Shown here piece after piece: positions 8,178 through 16,692 of a DNA stretch of 64,000 nt. The DNA is from Chromobacterium alticapitis (GTDB lineage: Bacteria > Pseudomonadota > Gammaproteobacteria > Burkholderiales > Chromobacteriaceae). The stretch is taken from NCBI RefSeq assembly GCF_002924365.1, contig NZ_PQWB01000042.1, positions 42,098-106,097 of the forward strand, written 5' to 3'. Position numbers and translations under genes: made by a program. A model generated the notes under the pieces. It saw only the letters and a program-made list of their open reading frames with translations. It made no database searches and had not been told where the DNA came from. Within the stretch, counting starts at the first letter, position 1. Every line of letters begins with the position of its first letter.

Positions 8178-9575
8178 ATGAGTTTGATGCGCAAGAAGAG
8201 CGTCCAGGGCATGCTGGCTACCGCTCAGACTTCGCGCGGGCTGCGAAAAGAGCTCTCCGCGTTTGACCTCACCATGCTGGGCATAGGCGCCATCATCGGC
8301 ACCGGCATCTTCGTGCTGACCGGCACCGGCGCCACCATCGCCGGCCCCGGCCTGGTGCTTTCCTTCGTCATCAGCGCCTTCGCCTGCGGCTTCGCGGCGT
8401 TGTGCTATGCCGAATTTGCCTCCATGCTGCCGATTTCCGGCTCCACCTACACCTATGCCTATGCCACCCTGGGCGAGCTGATCGCCTGGATCATAGGCTG
8501 GGACTTGCTGCTGGAATACCTGCTGGCCTCGTCCGCGGTGTCCGTGGGTTGGTCCGGCTACTTCCAGAGCCTGCTGGCCGGCTTCGGCGTGAGGCTGCCG
8601 GAGGCGCTGACCGCAGCCGCTGGCTCCGTGCCGGGCAAGGACACCTTGTTCAATCTGCCGGCCTTTTCCATCGCCATGATCATCACCGCGCTCTTGGCCT
8701 TCGGCATCAAGGAATCCAAGCGCGTCAACAATATCGTGGTGCTGATCAAGGTGGCCGTGGTGCTGCTGTTCATCGCCATCGGCGTGTGGCATGTCAAGCC
8801 GGCCAACTGGCAGCCGGCGCTGCCCTTCGGCTTCTCCGGCGTGTTCCACGGCGCGGCCATCGTGTTCTTCAGCTTCATCGGCTTCGACGCGGTGACCTGC
8901 GCGGCGGAAGAGGTGAAGAACCCGGCCAAGGATATTCCGCGCGGCGTCATCTGGTCGCTGGCCGTGTGCTCCATCCTGTACGTGGTGGTGGCCGCCATCA
9001 TGACCGGCATCGTGCCCTATCTGCAGTTCGCCGGCGTGGACCATCCGGTGTCGCTGGCCCTGCAAGTGGCCAAGCTGAACTGGTTCGCCGGCTTTGTGGA
9101 CCTGGGCGCCATCCTGGGCATGATGACCGTGATCCTGGTGATGACCTATGGCCAAACCCGCATCCTGTTCGCCATGAGCCGCGACGGCCTGCTGCCCAAG
9201 ATCTTCTCCGACGTGAACCCGAAATACGGCACGCCGTACAAAGCCACCTGGCTGATCGGCACCGTGATCGCGCTGATCGCCGGCCTGGTGCCGCTGCACA
9301 CGCTGGCCGAGCTGGTGAACATCGGCACCCTGGCCGCCTTCACGCTGATCGCGCTGTCGGTGATCGTGCTGCGCAAGCGCGAGCCGGACCTGCCGCGCAA
9401 GTTCGTCTGCCCGGCCGTGCCGTTGATCCCGGGCCTGGCCATCCTGTTCTGCGGTTTCCTGATGACGCAGCTGTCGCTGCTGACCTGGACCTGCTTCGCC
9501 ATCTGGCTGGTCATCGGGCTGGTGGTGTACTTCGGCTACTCGCGGCGCAATTCGCTGCTGCACAATCCGGCCTGA
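8178..9575 (+). CDS. APC-superfamily amino acid permease (CAT/YfnA type)
   Basis: A 465-residue inner-membrane transporter with about 12 hydrophobic segments. The first unwound helix of the APC fold is clear (GIGAIIGTGIFVLTGTGA). LGELIAWIIGWDLLLEYLLA and SFIGFDAVTCAAEEVKNPAKDIP are characteristic of bacterial homologues of cationic amino acid transporters such as YfnA. The start was taken at ATG 8178, which removes an arginine-rich, non-homologous extension seen in the longest frame. The gene stands alone between a long leader and a strong bidirectional terminator. The amino acid substrate cannot be told from sequence. Confidence 0.88.
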   Translation: MSLMRKKSVQGMLATAQTSRGLRKELSAFDLTMLGIGAIIGTGIFVLTGTGATIAGPGLVLSFVISAFACGFAALCYAEFASMLPISGSTYTYAYATLGELIAWIIGWDLLLEYLLASSAVSVGWSGYFQSLLAGFGVRLPEALTAAAGSVPGKDTLFNLPAFSIAMIITALLAFGIKESKRVNNIVVLIKVAVVLLFIAIGVWHVKPANWQPALPFGFSGVFHGAAIVFFSFIGFDAVTCAAEEVKNPAKDIPRGVIWSLAVCSILYVVVAAIMTGIVPYLQFAGVDHPVSLALQVAKLNWFAGFVDLGAILGMMTVILVMTYGQTRILFAMSRDGLLPKIFSDVNPKYGTPYKATWLIGTVIALIAGLVPLHTLAELVNIGTLAAFTLIALSVIVLRKREPDLPRKFVCPAVPLIPGLAILFCGFLMTQLSLLTWTCFAIWLVIGLVVYFGYSRRNSLLHNPA

Positions 9576-9590
9576 TCCGGCGGATGGAAT

Positions 9591-9626
9591 GAAAAAGGGC
9601 GAGGCCGATGGGCCTCGCCCTTTTTC
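9591..9626. terminator. Bidirectional terminator between permease and hypothetical gene
   Basis: A perfect 16-bp inverted repeat with arms at 9591-9606 and 9611-9626 and a GATG loop. It has an A tract on one side and a T tract on the other, and lies between convergent genes. Confidence 0.93.
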
Positions 9627-9640
9627 GCATGGAGCCGGCC

Positions 9641-10381
9641 TTACGGCGCAGAGGCGGCGGCGGTGTCCGTCTTGGTCATCGAGCGGATCAGTTCATCGGC
9701 CAGCATTTCCGCGCTGGCTTTCAGGCCGGAGTAGGCTTGGCCGATGTCCTTGCTGAGCGCCTCATAATCTTTGAATACATACGGGGAATCCCCCTGCGCG
9801 GCATTGGCTACGCGCACAAACTGCAAGGGTTTGGCATCCGGATGGTCATGATCGTACACGGTTACCACCACCTTGCTGAGCGGTTTGTATGGGTCGGTGG
9901 AGCTGGGCGCGAAGTAAGAGGTATTGAGTTTGTCCAGCACGACCAGTTTGTGGGTGCTGAGTTTTGACGCGTCGAAGCGGTATTTGAGCTCTTTGTCGTT
10001 GCTTTCGCTTTGCACGTCGTCGAAGCTCGCCACCTCTATCCCCGCCGTTTTCATGTCTTGCTCCAGCCTGTTGCGGAAGGCCTGCTGCAGGGTAGGCTGT
10101 TCAGGATGGGTTTGCAGATAGGCGTGATAGGCTTCTTGCAGGCTGCTGCTTTGCGATTTCATCTTGGCGACCGCCGCCGCGACATACAGGACGCCGAACA
10201 GCGTATAGCCGGTGGTGTTGAAGCTCACTTGCGGCAACGCGTCGTCGGTTTGGCGGAACAGCGACACCTGTTTTTCGCCAGCCAGTTGGCCACTGCCGAT
10301 TTCCTGAGTCGTTTCAGTCTGGGCGAGGGTGGTTTGCGCCGCCAGCAGACCTAAAGCGGCTATCCATAGCTTGCGTTTCAT
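9641..10381 (-). CDS. Exported hypothetical protein
   Basis: A 246-residue protein with a clear signal peptide (MKRKLWIAALGLLAAQTTLA) and predicted cleavage before QTE. It also has an internal hydrophobic segment (GYTLFGVLYVAAAVA, residues ~58-72). The mature part is rich in charged and polar residues and contains a repeated-looking helical region, LQEAYHAYLQTHPEQPTLQQAF. AAGGGA lies 5 bases before the ATG. I do not recognise the family. It stands alone, convergent with the permease gene across a bidirectional terminator. Confidence 0.65.
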   Translation of the reverse strand: MKRKLWIAALGLLAAQTTLAQTETTQEIGSGQLAGEKQVSLFRQTDDALPQVSFNTTGYTLFGVLYVAAAVAKMKSQSSSLQEAYHAYLQTHPEQPTLQQAFRNRLEQDMKTAGIEVASFDDVQSESNDKELKYRFDASKLSTHKLVVLDKLNTSYFAPSSTDPYKPLSKVVVTVYDHDHPDAKPLQFVRVANAAQGDSPYVFKDYEALSKDIGQAYSGLKASAEMLADELIRSMTKTDTAAASAP

Positions 10382-10515
10382 ATTTTCCCTTCCAATTGAT
10401 TTGAGTTTTGGTTGCTGCTTTGGAATGTCAAATGATTTGCCGGCTCATTGTAAATGAAAAGCTACTACGGGGTATCTTGGCACGTGTCATTTTTGTCGTG
10501 AGCCCGTGAGGAATG

Positions 10516-10548
10516 AAAAAAAGCGAGACACCGGAGGCTCGCTTTTTT
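10516..10548. terminator. Bidirectional terminator downstream of the P-loop kinase gene
   Basis: Arms AAAAAAGCGAG and CTCGCTTTTTT enclose a 10-base loop at 10528-10537. It lies between the hypothetical gene's upstream region and the end of the minus-strand kinase gene. Confidence 0.85.
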
Positions 10549-10583
10549 CATGGCGCTGTTTGGGGCTGCGGCGGAGGAGGGCA

Positions 10584-11153
10584 TCAGAAGTGATAGGCAT
10601 CGACTTCGATGACTCGACTGAAGCCTTCATCGAGTTGCGGCGGCTGCCATAGCGATTGGGTGTGATGAATGATGGTTTCCGGCACTTGTTGCGATGGCGG
10701 CCGCTGCGCATTGCGCGCCAGGGCCAGCGGCAAGGGCGCGTTGAGCCAGACGGCGATGGCTGGGCTGCCCGCGCTGCGCGCATAGTCCAGCGCTTTGCCG
10801 CGATGCTGGGGCGAGGGCAGGGCTGCGTCGAAGAAGATCATCCGCTCGCCCTGCGCGGGGTCTCGCCGGCGCACCCAGCTGCTCTTGCCCGATCCTTGCA
10901 GGCCGCAGACGACGCAGAGCGTGAGCCGGCCCTCTCCGTGGAGCAGCTGCCGTTCCAGCTCGGCATAGGCAAGCGCCCAGGCTTGTTTGCCTTGCTCTGG
11001 CGTTGGCAGTTGCTGATCGGTCCGATGCAGAAAATGATCCGGATTGATATGGTTGGCGGCGTGGGGCGACATATTCGTGGTTTCGATCAGGCTCGCGCGA
11101 GCCGCCTTGGCTTGCGTGATGGCCCGACGCAGGCGGATGGCAGCAGCAGCCAA
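10584..11153 (-). CDS. P-loop (AAA-type) ATPase/kinase-like protein
   Basis: A 189-residue protein with a Walker A motif GLQGSGKSSW at about residues 84-93, preceded by a hydrophobic strand (LTLCVVC). Downstream, AIAVWLNAPLPLALARNAQRP and VPETIIHHTQSLWQPPQLDEGF resemble the lid and C-terminal region of zeta-toxin or polynucleotide-kinase-like P-loop kinases that phosphorylate small molecules or RNA/DNA ends. The substrate is unknown. The frame opens at a TTG (11153). An ATG at 11072 would give a 162-residue protein, so the start is uncertain. No antitoxin-like partner lies beside it. Confidence 0.7.
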   Translation of the reverse strand: MAAAAIRLRRAITQAKAARASLIETTNMSPHAANHINPDHFLHRTDQQLPTPEQGKQAWALAYAELERQLLHGEGRLTLCVVCGLQGSGKSSWVRRRDPAQGERMIFFDAALPSPQHRGKALDYARSAGSPAIAVWLNAPLPLALARNAQRPPSQQVPETIIHHTQSLWQPPQLDEGFSRVIEVDAYHF

Positions 11154-11227
11154 AAGCCGGAGACCGTCATCAGCGCGACGCCATGCAGCTTGCTCCTGGT
11201 ATCAAGCAGGGGCGGTCCAGGCTGAAT

Positions 11228-11260
11228 GAAAAACGCCGTCCACCTTGCGGATGGACGGCG
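11228..11260 (-). terminator. Terminator of mucD
   Basis: On the minus strand a 9-bp stem (CGCCGTCCA/TGGACGGCG, plus-strand 11234-11242 and 11252-11260) is followed by a run of T. It lies about 20 bases after the mucD stop codon. Confidence 0.88.
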
Positions 11261-11281
11261 CCGCGAGCGGAGCGCGCCGGC

Positions 11282-12760
11282 TTAGTCGGTGCGCAGCGCG
11301 ATGAACAGCACGGAGTCGCCGCGCTTGACCAGCAGGGCGGCATGGCCGCCAGAGCTGGCCAGCGCTTTTTCGAAGGCGGTGATGCTGGTGATGTCGTTCT
11401 GGTTCAGGCCCATGATGATGTCGCCGGGCTGCAGGCCGGAGCGGGCCGCTGGGCCTTGCGACTTCTGGATCAAGAGGCCGCCGCGGATGCCGAGATCGGC
11501 GCGCTGCTCGCTGGTCAGCTCGGACAGCGTCAGGCCCAGCTTGCCGAATTGGTAGCCCTGCGGCGTTTCGCCGCTGGCAGGCTTGGCGTTGTTTTCGTTG
11601 TCCGGCGCCTGCTCCACCAGCGTCGCTTCCATGGTTTTTTCGAAGCCCTTGCGCCACACCACCAGCTTGATCTTGGTGCCGGGGCCGAGCGAACCCACCA
11701 GCATGGGCAGGTCCTTGGAGCTGTCTATGGCCTGGCTGTTCATCTTCAGGATGATGTCGCCGGGCTGCAGGCCAGCCCTGGCGGCCGGTCCCTTCGGGTC
11801 CACCCGGACCACCAGCGCGCCGGCCGGGCGCGGCAGGCCGAAGGACTGGGCCAGCTCCTGCGTCACTTCCTGGATATTGATGCCGAGCTGGCCGCGGCTG
11901 ACCTTGCCCTTGGTCTTCAGCTGGTCGGCCACTTGCATCGCCAGGTCGATCGGGATGGCGAAGGAAATGCCCATGAAACCGCCGGAGCGGCTGTAGATTT
12001 GCGAGTTGATGCCGACCACTTCGCCGCGCAGATTGAACAGCGGGCCGCCGGAGTTGCCGGGGTTGATCGCCACGTCGGTCTGGATGAAGGGCACTAGGGT
12101 CTCGTCCGGCAGGCTGCGGCCCTTGGCCGAAACAATGCCGGCCGTGACGGTGTTGTCGAAGCCGAAAGGCGCGCCGATGGCGGCCACCCATTCGCCCACC
12201 TTCAAGTCCGCCGGACTGCCTATCTTGACCTCCGGCAGATCGGCCGCCGCCACTTTCAAGAGCGCGACGTCGCTGCGTTTGTCCAGCCCCACCAGCTTGG
12301 CGCGCAGCTCGCGCTTGTCGGTCAGCGTGACGCGGATCTGGCGGCCGTCGGCCACCACGTGGGCGTTGGTCAGGATGTAGCCGTCGCTGCTGATGATGAA
12401 GCCGGAGCCGTAGGAGACGCTATCTTCCTGCTGTTGGTCCTGCGGCGGTTGATTAGGCATGAAGCGGCGGAAAAAGTCGTACAGCGGGTCGTCTTCCGGC
12501 ACTGGCAGCTGGGAGGCGCTGCTGGGCTGCGGCGAGGCGTTCTCGCGCGAGGCCTGGATATTGACCACGGACGGGCCGTCGCGGGTGACCAGTTGGGTAA
12601 AATCGGGCAACAGCATGGCTACGCGGCCATCCTGCTGAGCGGGAATGGCTACGGGGGCAGGCTGGCTGCTGCCTTTGACGAACTGCTCTATCCGGTCGCA
12701 GCCGGACAGTAGCGAGGCCGCGAGCAGGGCGCCGGCCATGATGCGGAGACGGGTGGTCAC
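11282..12760 (-). CDS. mucD: Periplasmic serine endoprotease, DegQ/MucD family
   Basis: An envelope quality-control protease that degrades misfolded periplasmic proteins. The catalytic triad is visible at His134 (TNAHVVADG), Asp164 (KRSDVALLKV) and Ser237 (INPGNSGGP). Two PDZ domains follow, at about residues 280-370 and 395-485, each with a LQPGDII core. The N-terminus has a lipobox (LLSG-Cys21), so the protein is probably lipid-anchored, which is unusual for this normally soluble family. A GTG start at 12760 and an ATG at 12739 are both possible, and both keep the lipobox. The overall sequence is close to Pseudomonas MucD. Its own terminator follows. Confidence 0.93.
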   Translation of the reverse strand: MTTRLRIMAGALLAASLLSGCDRIEQFVKGSSQPAPVAIPAQQDGRVAMLLPDFTQLVTRDGPSVVNIQASRENASPQPSSASQLPVPEDDPLYDFFRRFMPNQPPQDQQQEDSVSYGSGFIISSDGYILTNAHVVADGRQIRVTLTDKRELRAKLVGLDKRSDVALLKVAAADLPEVKIGSPADLKVGEWVAAIGAPFGFDNTVTAGIVSAKGRSLPDETLVPFIQTDVAINPGNSGGPLFNLRGEVVGINSQIYSRSGGFMGISFAIPIDLAMQVADQLKTKGKVSRGQLGINIQEVTQELAQSFGLPRPAGALVVRVDPKGPAARAGLQPGDIILKMNSQAIDSSKDLPMLVGSLGPGTKIKLVVWRKGFEKTMEATLVEQAPDNENNAKPASGETPQGYQFGKLGLTLSELTSEQRADLGIRGGLLIQKSQGPAARSGLQPGDIIMGLNQNDITSITAFEKALASSGGHAALLVKRGDSVLFIALRTD

Positions 12761-12862
12761 GGGCGATCCTTTTGGGCTGATGCGGGAAGATAAATGAGGG
12801 CGGTTGTGCTTTTTTGCAATTGGCTTATTTTCATCTGCGCCCAGTTTCTCTCTCCATTTTTA

Positions 12863-13495
12863 TCATAACGGTTTTGCCGGATATTCGCAGAGGTCCGCGA
12901 TGACGCAGTGCTGACACTCCGGCTTGCGCGCCTTGCAGATGTAGCGTCCATGCAGGATCAGCCAGTGGTGGGCGTCCAGCTTGAACTCGGCCGGCACGAA
13001 CTTGAGCAGCTTGTCCTCCACTTCGCGCACATCCTTGCCCGGCGCGATGCGGGTGCGGTTGGACACGCGGAAGATGTGGGTGTCCACCGCGATGGTGGGC
13101 TGGCCGAAGGCCGTGTTCAGCACTACGTTGGCGGTCTTGCGGCCGACGCCGGGCAGCGCCTCCAGCGCTTCGCGCGTTTGCGGCACCTCGCCGCCATGCT
13201 GTTCCAGCAGGATGCGGCAGGTGGCTATCACGTTCTTGGCCTTGGTCTTGTACAGGCCTATGGTCTTGATGAAATCGGCCAGGCCCTCTTCGCCCAGGGA
13301 CAAAATGGCCGCCGGCGTGTTGGCGACCGGATACAGCCGGCGCGTGGCCTTGTTGACGCCGACATCGGTGGCCTGGGCCGACAGCAGCACGGAGATCAAC
13401 AGTTCGAACGGCGTGGCGTATTCCAGCTCGGTGGTTGGGTGCGGATTGGCTTCGCGCAGGCGGCGGAATATCTCCAGGCGTTTGGCTGCGTTCAC
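12863..13495 (-). CDS. nth: Endonuclease III (DNA glycosylase/AP lyase)
   Basis: A base-excision repair enzyme that removes oxidised pyrimidines and cleaves abasic sites. The protein is 210 residues, as is usual. The helix-hairpin-helix holds the catalytic lysine ([12 protein letters not shown], Lys120), and the catalytic aspartate is in VDTHIFR (Asp138), both at the E. coli numbering. A C-terminal [4Fe-4S] loop with C-x6-C-x2-C-x5-C is present ([17 protein letters not shown]). The GTG start overlaps the rsxB stop by four bases (GTGA), so the two genes are translationally coupled. In E. coli nth likewise follows the rsx operon. Confidence 0.96.
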   Translation of the reverse strand: MNAAKRLEIFRRLREANPHPTTELEYATPFELLISVLLSAQATDVGVNKATRRLYPVANTPAAILSLGEEGLADFIKTIGLYKTKAKNVIATCRILLEQHGGEVPQTREALEALPGVGRKTANVVLNTAFGQPTIAVDTHIFRVSNRTRIAPGKDVREVEDKLLKFVPAEFKLDAHHWLILHGRYICKARKPECQHCVIADLCEYPAKPL

Positions 13496-14262
13496 TCTTG
13501 GTCCTTGTCGGCTTCTTGCTGGGCGGCTTTCATCGCGGCGGCGCGCTCCATGGCGGCGCGGATCACCGCCATCTTGTCCGAGGCGGTGGTGGCGGCCACC
13601 GGGGCCTGCTGCTTGGCGCGTTCCATCGCCTTGCGTATCAGCTCGTTCTTGTCCAGCGCCGCGGCGGCCGGCGTCGGCGTTTCGACTTGGGCTGGCGCGG
13701 ATGCCGCCGGGGCCGGCACGGCGGCGCGTTCGGCCAGCCGCCTGGCTTTGTCCGCGGCGTCGCGCGCCTTGCGCGCCTGGCGGGCGTCGTAACGCTTGCG
13801 GGCCTGGGCGGCGCGCGCCATCACCCGTTCGCGTTTGGCGTCATCCGGGTCCGCCACCGGCACCAGATCGATGCAGTCCACCGGACAGGGCGCCAGGCAG
13901 AGCTCGCAGCCGGTGCACTCGTCGGCGATGACTGTATGCATCAGCTTGGCCGCGCCCACGATGGCGTCGGCCGGGCAGGCCTGGATGCACAGCGTACAGC
14001 CGATGCAGCTGTCTTCTCGTATCACGGCCAGCGCGCGCGGCTTGGGTTGCGGGCCGGCCGGGTCGAAGGCGACGACGGGCAGGTTCAGCAGTTCCGCCAG
14101 CGCGCGGACGCCGTCCTCGCCGCCCGGCGGGCAGCGGTTGATCGGGTCGCTGCCTGCCTCCAGCGCTTCGGCATACGGGCGGCAGCCGGCGTGGCCGCAC
14201 TGTCCGCACTGGGTTTGCGGCAGGAGGGCGTCGATCCGTTCGACGAGGGGGATGACGGTCAT
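13492..14262 (-). CDS. rsxB: RnfB/RsxB-type ferredoxin
   Basis: An electron-transfer subunit with an N-terminal [4Fe-4S] region ([18 protein letters not shown]...NRCPPGG) and two classical 4Fe-4S ferredoxin motifs ([12 protein letters not shown] and [12 protein letters not shown]). The usual N-terminal membrane helix of RnfB is missing. The C-terminal third is an alanine/lysine/arginine-rich helical tail with near-repeats ([18 protein letters not shown]). No other rnf subunit gene is adjacent, so this is the stand-alone form that accompanies nth. It may supply electrons to iron-sulfur proteins such as Nth, but that is inference from linkage. Confidence 0.88.
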   Translation of the reverse strand: MTVIPLVERIDALLPQTQCGQCGHAGCRPYAEALEAGSDPINRCPPGGEDGVRALAELLNLPVVAFDPAGPQPKPRALAVIREDSCIGCTLCIQACPADAIVGAAKLMHTVIADECTGCELCLAPCPVDCIDLVPVADPDDAKRERVMARAAQARKRYDARQARKARDAADKARRLAERAAVPAPAASAPAQVETPTPAAAALDKNELIRKAMERAKQQAPVAATTASDKMAVIRAAMERAAAMKAAQQEADKDQE

Positions 14263-14288
14263 GCTGTCGGATTCCGCTTCAAAAACCG

Positions 14289-15215
14289 CTAATTATCGTC
14301 GTTAGCCGCATTCGCTTCAACACCCGGACGGTCAAGCGCCTGGACGACGCGCGCTTCCAGGCTGTCCAGCAGGATGCGGCGCAATTGCTCGGCCTGCGGC
14401 GGCAGCGGCGTCTGGGCGCACCGTAGCGCCAGCTCCAGCCGCGGCAAGGGAGGCAGGCCGGCAAAGGCGGGGGGCAGCGGCTGAAGATCGGCGGGAAGGC
14501 CCAGGGCCGAGCGCGCGCTGATCCCCAGTCCGGCGCGCACGGCAGACCACAGTCCGGCCAGGCTGCTGCCGCTGACGGCGATGCGCCAGGGCCGGCCGGC
14601 CTGGTCCAGCGCGTCGCAGGCCAGGCGCCGCACCAGGCAGGGCGCATCGAACAGAACCAAGGGCAAGGACCGCCCATCCGCCTGCGGCGGCGGGCCTGCG
14701 GGAGCTATCCAATGCAGCGGGATCTGCCCCAACTGGTCTTGATGGGGCCAGGGCGAGCCGTCGCTCCACAGCAGGGCCAGGTCCAGCTGGCCGGCTTGCA
14801 GCGCGCGCTGCAACTCCAGGCTGCGTCCCACCCGCACCTCGACATGCACCTCCGGGCAGGCGCGGGCGAAGCGGCCCAGCACATGCGGCAGCATGCCCTC
14901 GCCGAAATCTTCGGCCAGGCCCAGCCTTGCGCCGCCGGACAAGGCCGCGCCGCGCACGGCCTGCAACGCCTCGTCGTTCAGCTCCAGCAGCCGGCGGGCA
15001 TAGGACAGCAGGGTTTCGCCGGCCGGCGTGGGCGTCAGGCCGCGGCCGTTCTTTTGCAGAATCGGCGCGCCGGCTTGTTCCTCCAGCTTTTTCAGCTGGG
15101 CGCTGACGGCAGAAGTGGAGCGGTGCAGCCGTTCGGCGGCGCGGGCGAAGCTGCCCAGCTCCACGCCGCAGGCGAAACTATGCAGCGCGTCCAGATCGAA
15201 CAAAGGCTTGCGCAT
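14289..15215 (-). CDS. LysR-family transcriptional regulator
   Basis: A 308-residue regulator. The N-terminal winged helix-turn-helix spans about residues 5-65 ([25 protein letters not shown]), followed by a periplasmic-binding-like effector domain from about residue 90 to 290. It is transcribed divergently from the CMD/tautomerase/DUF4865 operon across a 107-base region with inverted repeats, the classic layout for a LysR regulator and its target. The next gene on the same strand is rsxB, 26 bases after this stop codon. The effector is unknown. Confidence 0.92.
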   Translation of the reverse strand: MRKPLFDLDALHSFACGVELGSFARAAERLHRSTSAVSAQLKKLEEQAGAPILQKNGRGLTPTPAGETLLSYARRLLELNDEALQAVRGAALSGGARLGLAEDFGEGMLPHVLGRFARACPEVHVEVRVGRSLELQRALQAGQLDLALLWSDGSPWPHQDQLGQIPLHWIAPAGPPPQADGRSLPLVLFDAPCLVRRLACDALDQAGRPWRIAVSGSSLAGLWSAVRAGLGISARSALGLPADLQPLPPAFAGLPPLPRLELALRCAQTPLPPQAEQLRRILLDSLEARVVQALDRPGVEANAANDDN

Positions 15216-15322
15216 TAACTATCCTGAATTTTGGGATGGACTATGAAAATATATGCGATTTTCAGCATGGATGGCTAGGGCTATAGTCAGCGCGTCTCTT
15301 CTCCGCAGCCAAAGGAATCCCC
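15216..15322. promoter_or_regulatory. Divergent LysR/operon control region
   Basis: It contains two inverted repeats that could be LysR sites: ATCC-N9-GGAT at 15221-15237 and GAAAAT-N7-ATTTTC at 15245-15263. The second is AT-rich and lies where activator sites usually sit relative to a plus-strand promoter. A -10-like CTATAG follows near 15281. A purine-rich CAAAGGAA precedes the ATG at 15323. Confidence 0.55.
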
Positions 15323-15637
15323 ATGTTTTCCGCCCCCGAAGCCCTGCCGCGCCTCGCGCCCAAGCTGGACCAATTGACGCGCGAAGTCTTGTTCGACGAT
15401 GTCTGGAAGCGAGGCGCGCTGTCGCCGCGCGAGCGCAGCCTGATCACGTTGGCCGCCGTGCTGGGCCAGGCCCGTCCGCATGCCCTGGATTTCCACTTGC
15501 GGCGTGGGCTGGACAATGGTTTGCGCGCCGAGGAACTGGGCGAGCTGCTGACCCATCTGGCTTTCTATGTGGGCTGGCCCTCCGCTACCGCCGCGCTGGA
15601 GCAGCTGGATGCCGTTCTGACCGACCTATCCCGTTAA
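15323..15637 (+). CDS. Carboxymuconolactone decarboxylase (CMD) family protein
   Basis: A 104-residue helical protein of the AhpD/CMD fold, with the typical signature RERSLITLAAVLGQARPHALDFHLRRGLDNGL and LLTHLAFYVGWPSATAALEQ. There is no CxxC pair, so it belongs with the decarboxylase-like rather than the peroxidase branch. It is the first gene of an operon with a tautomerase and a DUF4865 protein, divergent from a LysR regulator. It probably takes part in a small detoxification or aromatic-lactone pathway, but the substrate is not determinable here. Confidence 0.85.
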   Translation: MFSAPEALPRLAPKLDQLTREVLFDDVWKRGALSPRERSLITLAAVLGQARPHALDFHLRRGLDNGLRAEELGELLTHLAFYVGWPSATAALEQLDAVLTDLSR

Positions 15638-15647
15638 GGAGAACGTC

Positions 15648-16055
15648 ATGCCCTATGTCCGCATTTCCCTGCTCAAAGGCAAACCGCCGCAATATCTGCG
15701 CGCCTTGGCCGACGGCATCCACCAGGCCATGGCGGAATGCTTCGACGTGCCGCCGGCCGACCGTTTCCAGCTGGTCCATCAGCACGAGCCGGGCGAGATG
15801 ATTTTCGACCGCGACTACGCCGGCGGCCCGCGCTCGGATGATTTCGTGCTGGTGGCCATCCAGACCGGCAAGCCGCGACCGGCCGAGGCTAAGGCCGCGC
15901 TGTACGCGCGCATGGCGCAGGTGCTGCGCGCTGCGCCGGGTTTGTCCCCGGCCGACCTCATAGTGGTGATCGCCGACGGCGATATGGACAACTGGTCGTT
16001 CAGCCATGGCCGCATGGCCTCCACGCTGAGCGCGCGGGAGCTGCAACGATGCTGA
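15648..16055 (+). CDS. Tautomerase (4-OT/MIF superfamily) protein
   Basis: A 135-residue protein that begins Met-Pro, the proline becoming the catalytic N-terminal base after methionine removal. The sequence PYVRISLLKGKPPQYLRALADGIHQAMAECFDVP fits the beta-alpha-beta tautomerase fold, as does the second half with FVLVAIQTGKPRPAEAKAALYARMAQVL. It follows the CMD gene by 10 bases with an AAGGAG ribosome binding site, and overlaps the next gene by 7 bases. It probably acts on the same keto/enol metabolite as its neighbours. Confidence 0.88.
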   Translation: MPYVRISLLKGKPPQYLRALADGIHQAMAECFDVPPADRFQLVHQHEPGEMIFDRDYAGGPRSDDFVLVAIQTGKPRPAEAKAALYARMAQVLRAAPGLSPADLIVVIADGDMDNWSFSHGRMASTLSARELQRC

Positions 16056-16603
16056 CCATGCAATATCGCATTGCGCTGCCGGCGGATTATCCGATGGATA
16101 TCATCGAGCGCCGCATCGCAGAGAAGGGCCATTTGACCGACGGCCTGCCGGGGCTGGCATTCAAAGCTTATCTATATAGCCTGAAACCGGAGGGAGGGGC
16201 CAACGCCTACGCGCCGTTCTATCTGTGGCGGACGGCGGAAGGCATGCGCGACTTTCTGTCTGGACCGGGCTTCGCCGCGCTGAGCGAGTCGTTCGGCCGG
16301 CCGGCGGTTCACAGCGCCGTGGCCTGGTTCGGCGAGTGGAAGGATGACGCGACGCAGGCGCGCCATGCTGTGATCGAGCGCTTATCCATGTTGGCCGTCG
16401 AATCTTTGGCGGTCCGGCGCGCAGCCGAGGCGGATTGGGGACGGACGCGGTTGCAGGACGCGAATATGCTGGCGCTGGCAAGCGCTTTCGATCCCGGCAC
16501 CTGGTCACTCACGCGCATCGCTCTGTTGCGAGAGGCACCGGACTATCGCGCCCCTGGTTGCGAGCATTACCGTGTGGGTCGGGTATCGCTGGGCGCGGAG
16601 TGA
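16049..16603 (+). CDS. DUF4865 family protein
   Basis: A 184-residue protein beginning MLTMQYRIALPADYPMDIIERRI and containing GHLTDGLPGLAFKAYLY and YAPFYLWRTAEGMRDFLSGPGF, which match my recollection of DUF4865, a family usually encoded beside LysR regulators and tautomerases. The fold resembles a dimeric alpha-beta barrel monooxygenase-like domain, but no function is established. Its ATG overlaps the tautomerase stop (16049-16055); an ATG at 16058 is also in frame. It is the last gene of the three-gene operon. Confidence 0.8.
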   Translation: MLTMQYRIALPADYPMDIIERRIAEKGHLTDGLPGLAFKAYLYSLKPEGGANAYAPFYLWRTAEGMRDFLSGPGFAALSESFGRPAVHSAVAWFGEWKDDATQARHAVIERLSMLAVESLAVRRAAEADWGRTRLQDANMLALASAFDPGTWSLTRIALLREAPDYRAPGCEHYRVGRVSLGAE

Positions 16604-16608
16604 TGTGT

Positions 16609-16643
16609 GTAGGGCAGATGCCCCGTTTGCGGGGCGATCTGCC
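16609..16643 (+). repeat. REP-like element, type B copy 2
   Basis: It begins GTAGGGCAGATGCCCCG, with arms CAGATGCCCCG and CGGGGCGATCTG around a short loop. It has the same layout as the copy at 2582, and the changes in the arms keep pairing. It starts 6 bases after the DUF4865 stop codon. Confidence 0.65.
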
Positions 16644-16662
16644 ACTTATTGACTTCATCCAT

Positions 16663-16692
16663 GGCGGAACGCCCTCCGGGCTTCCGCCCTAC
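16663..16692 (-). repeat. REP-like element, type A copy 2
   Basis: Thirty bases identical to the copy at 17505. On the minus strand it begins GTAGGGCGGAAGCCC. The TAG stop codon of the methyltransferase gene (16689-16691) is part of the element's head. It lies tail-to-tail with the type B element at 16609. Confidence 0.7.

Noticed and set aside
8052..9563. A 503-codon open frame on the minus strand
   Set aside because: Antisense shadow of the amino-acid permease, with low-complexity His/Gln/Gly-rich translation.
16609..16692. Paired hairpins read as ordinary rho-independent terminators
   Set aside because: There is no T tract, and the same elements recur elsewhere with a constant GTAGGG head, so a dispersed repeat is the better reading, although they may still affect transcript ends.
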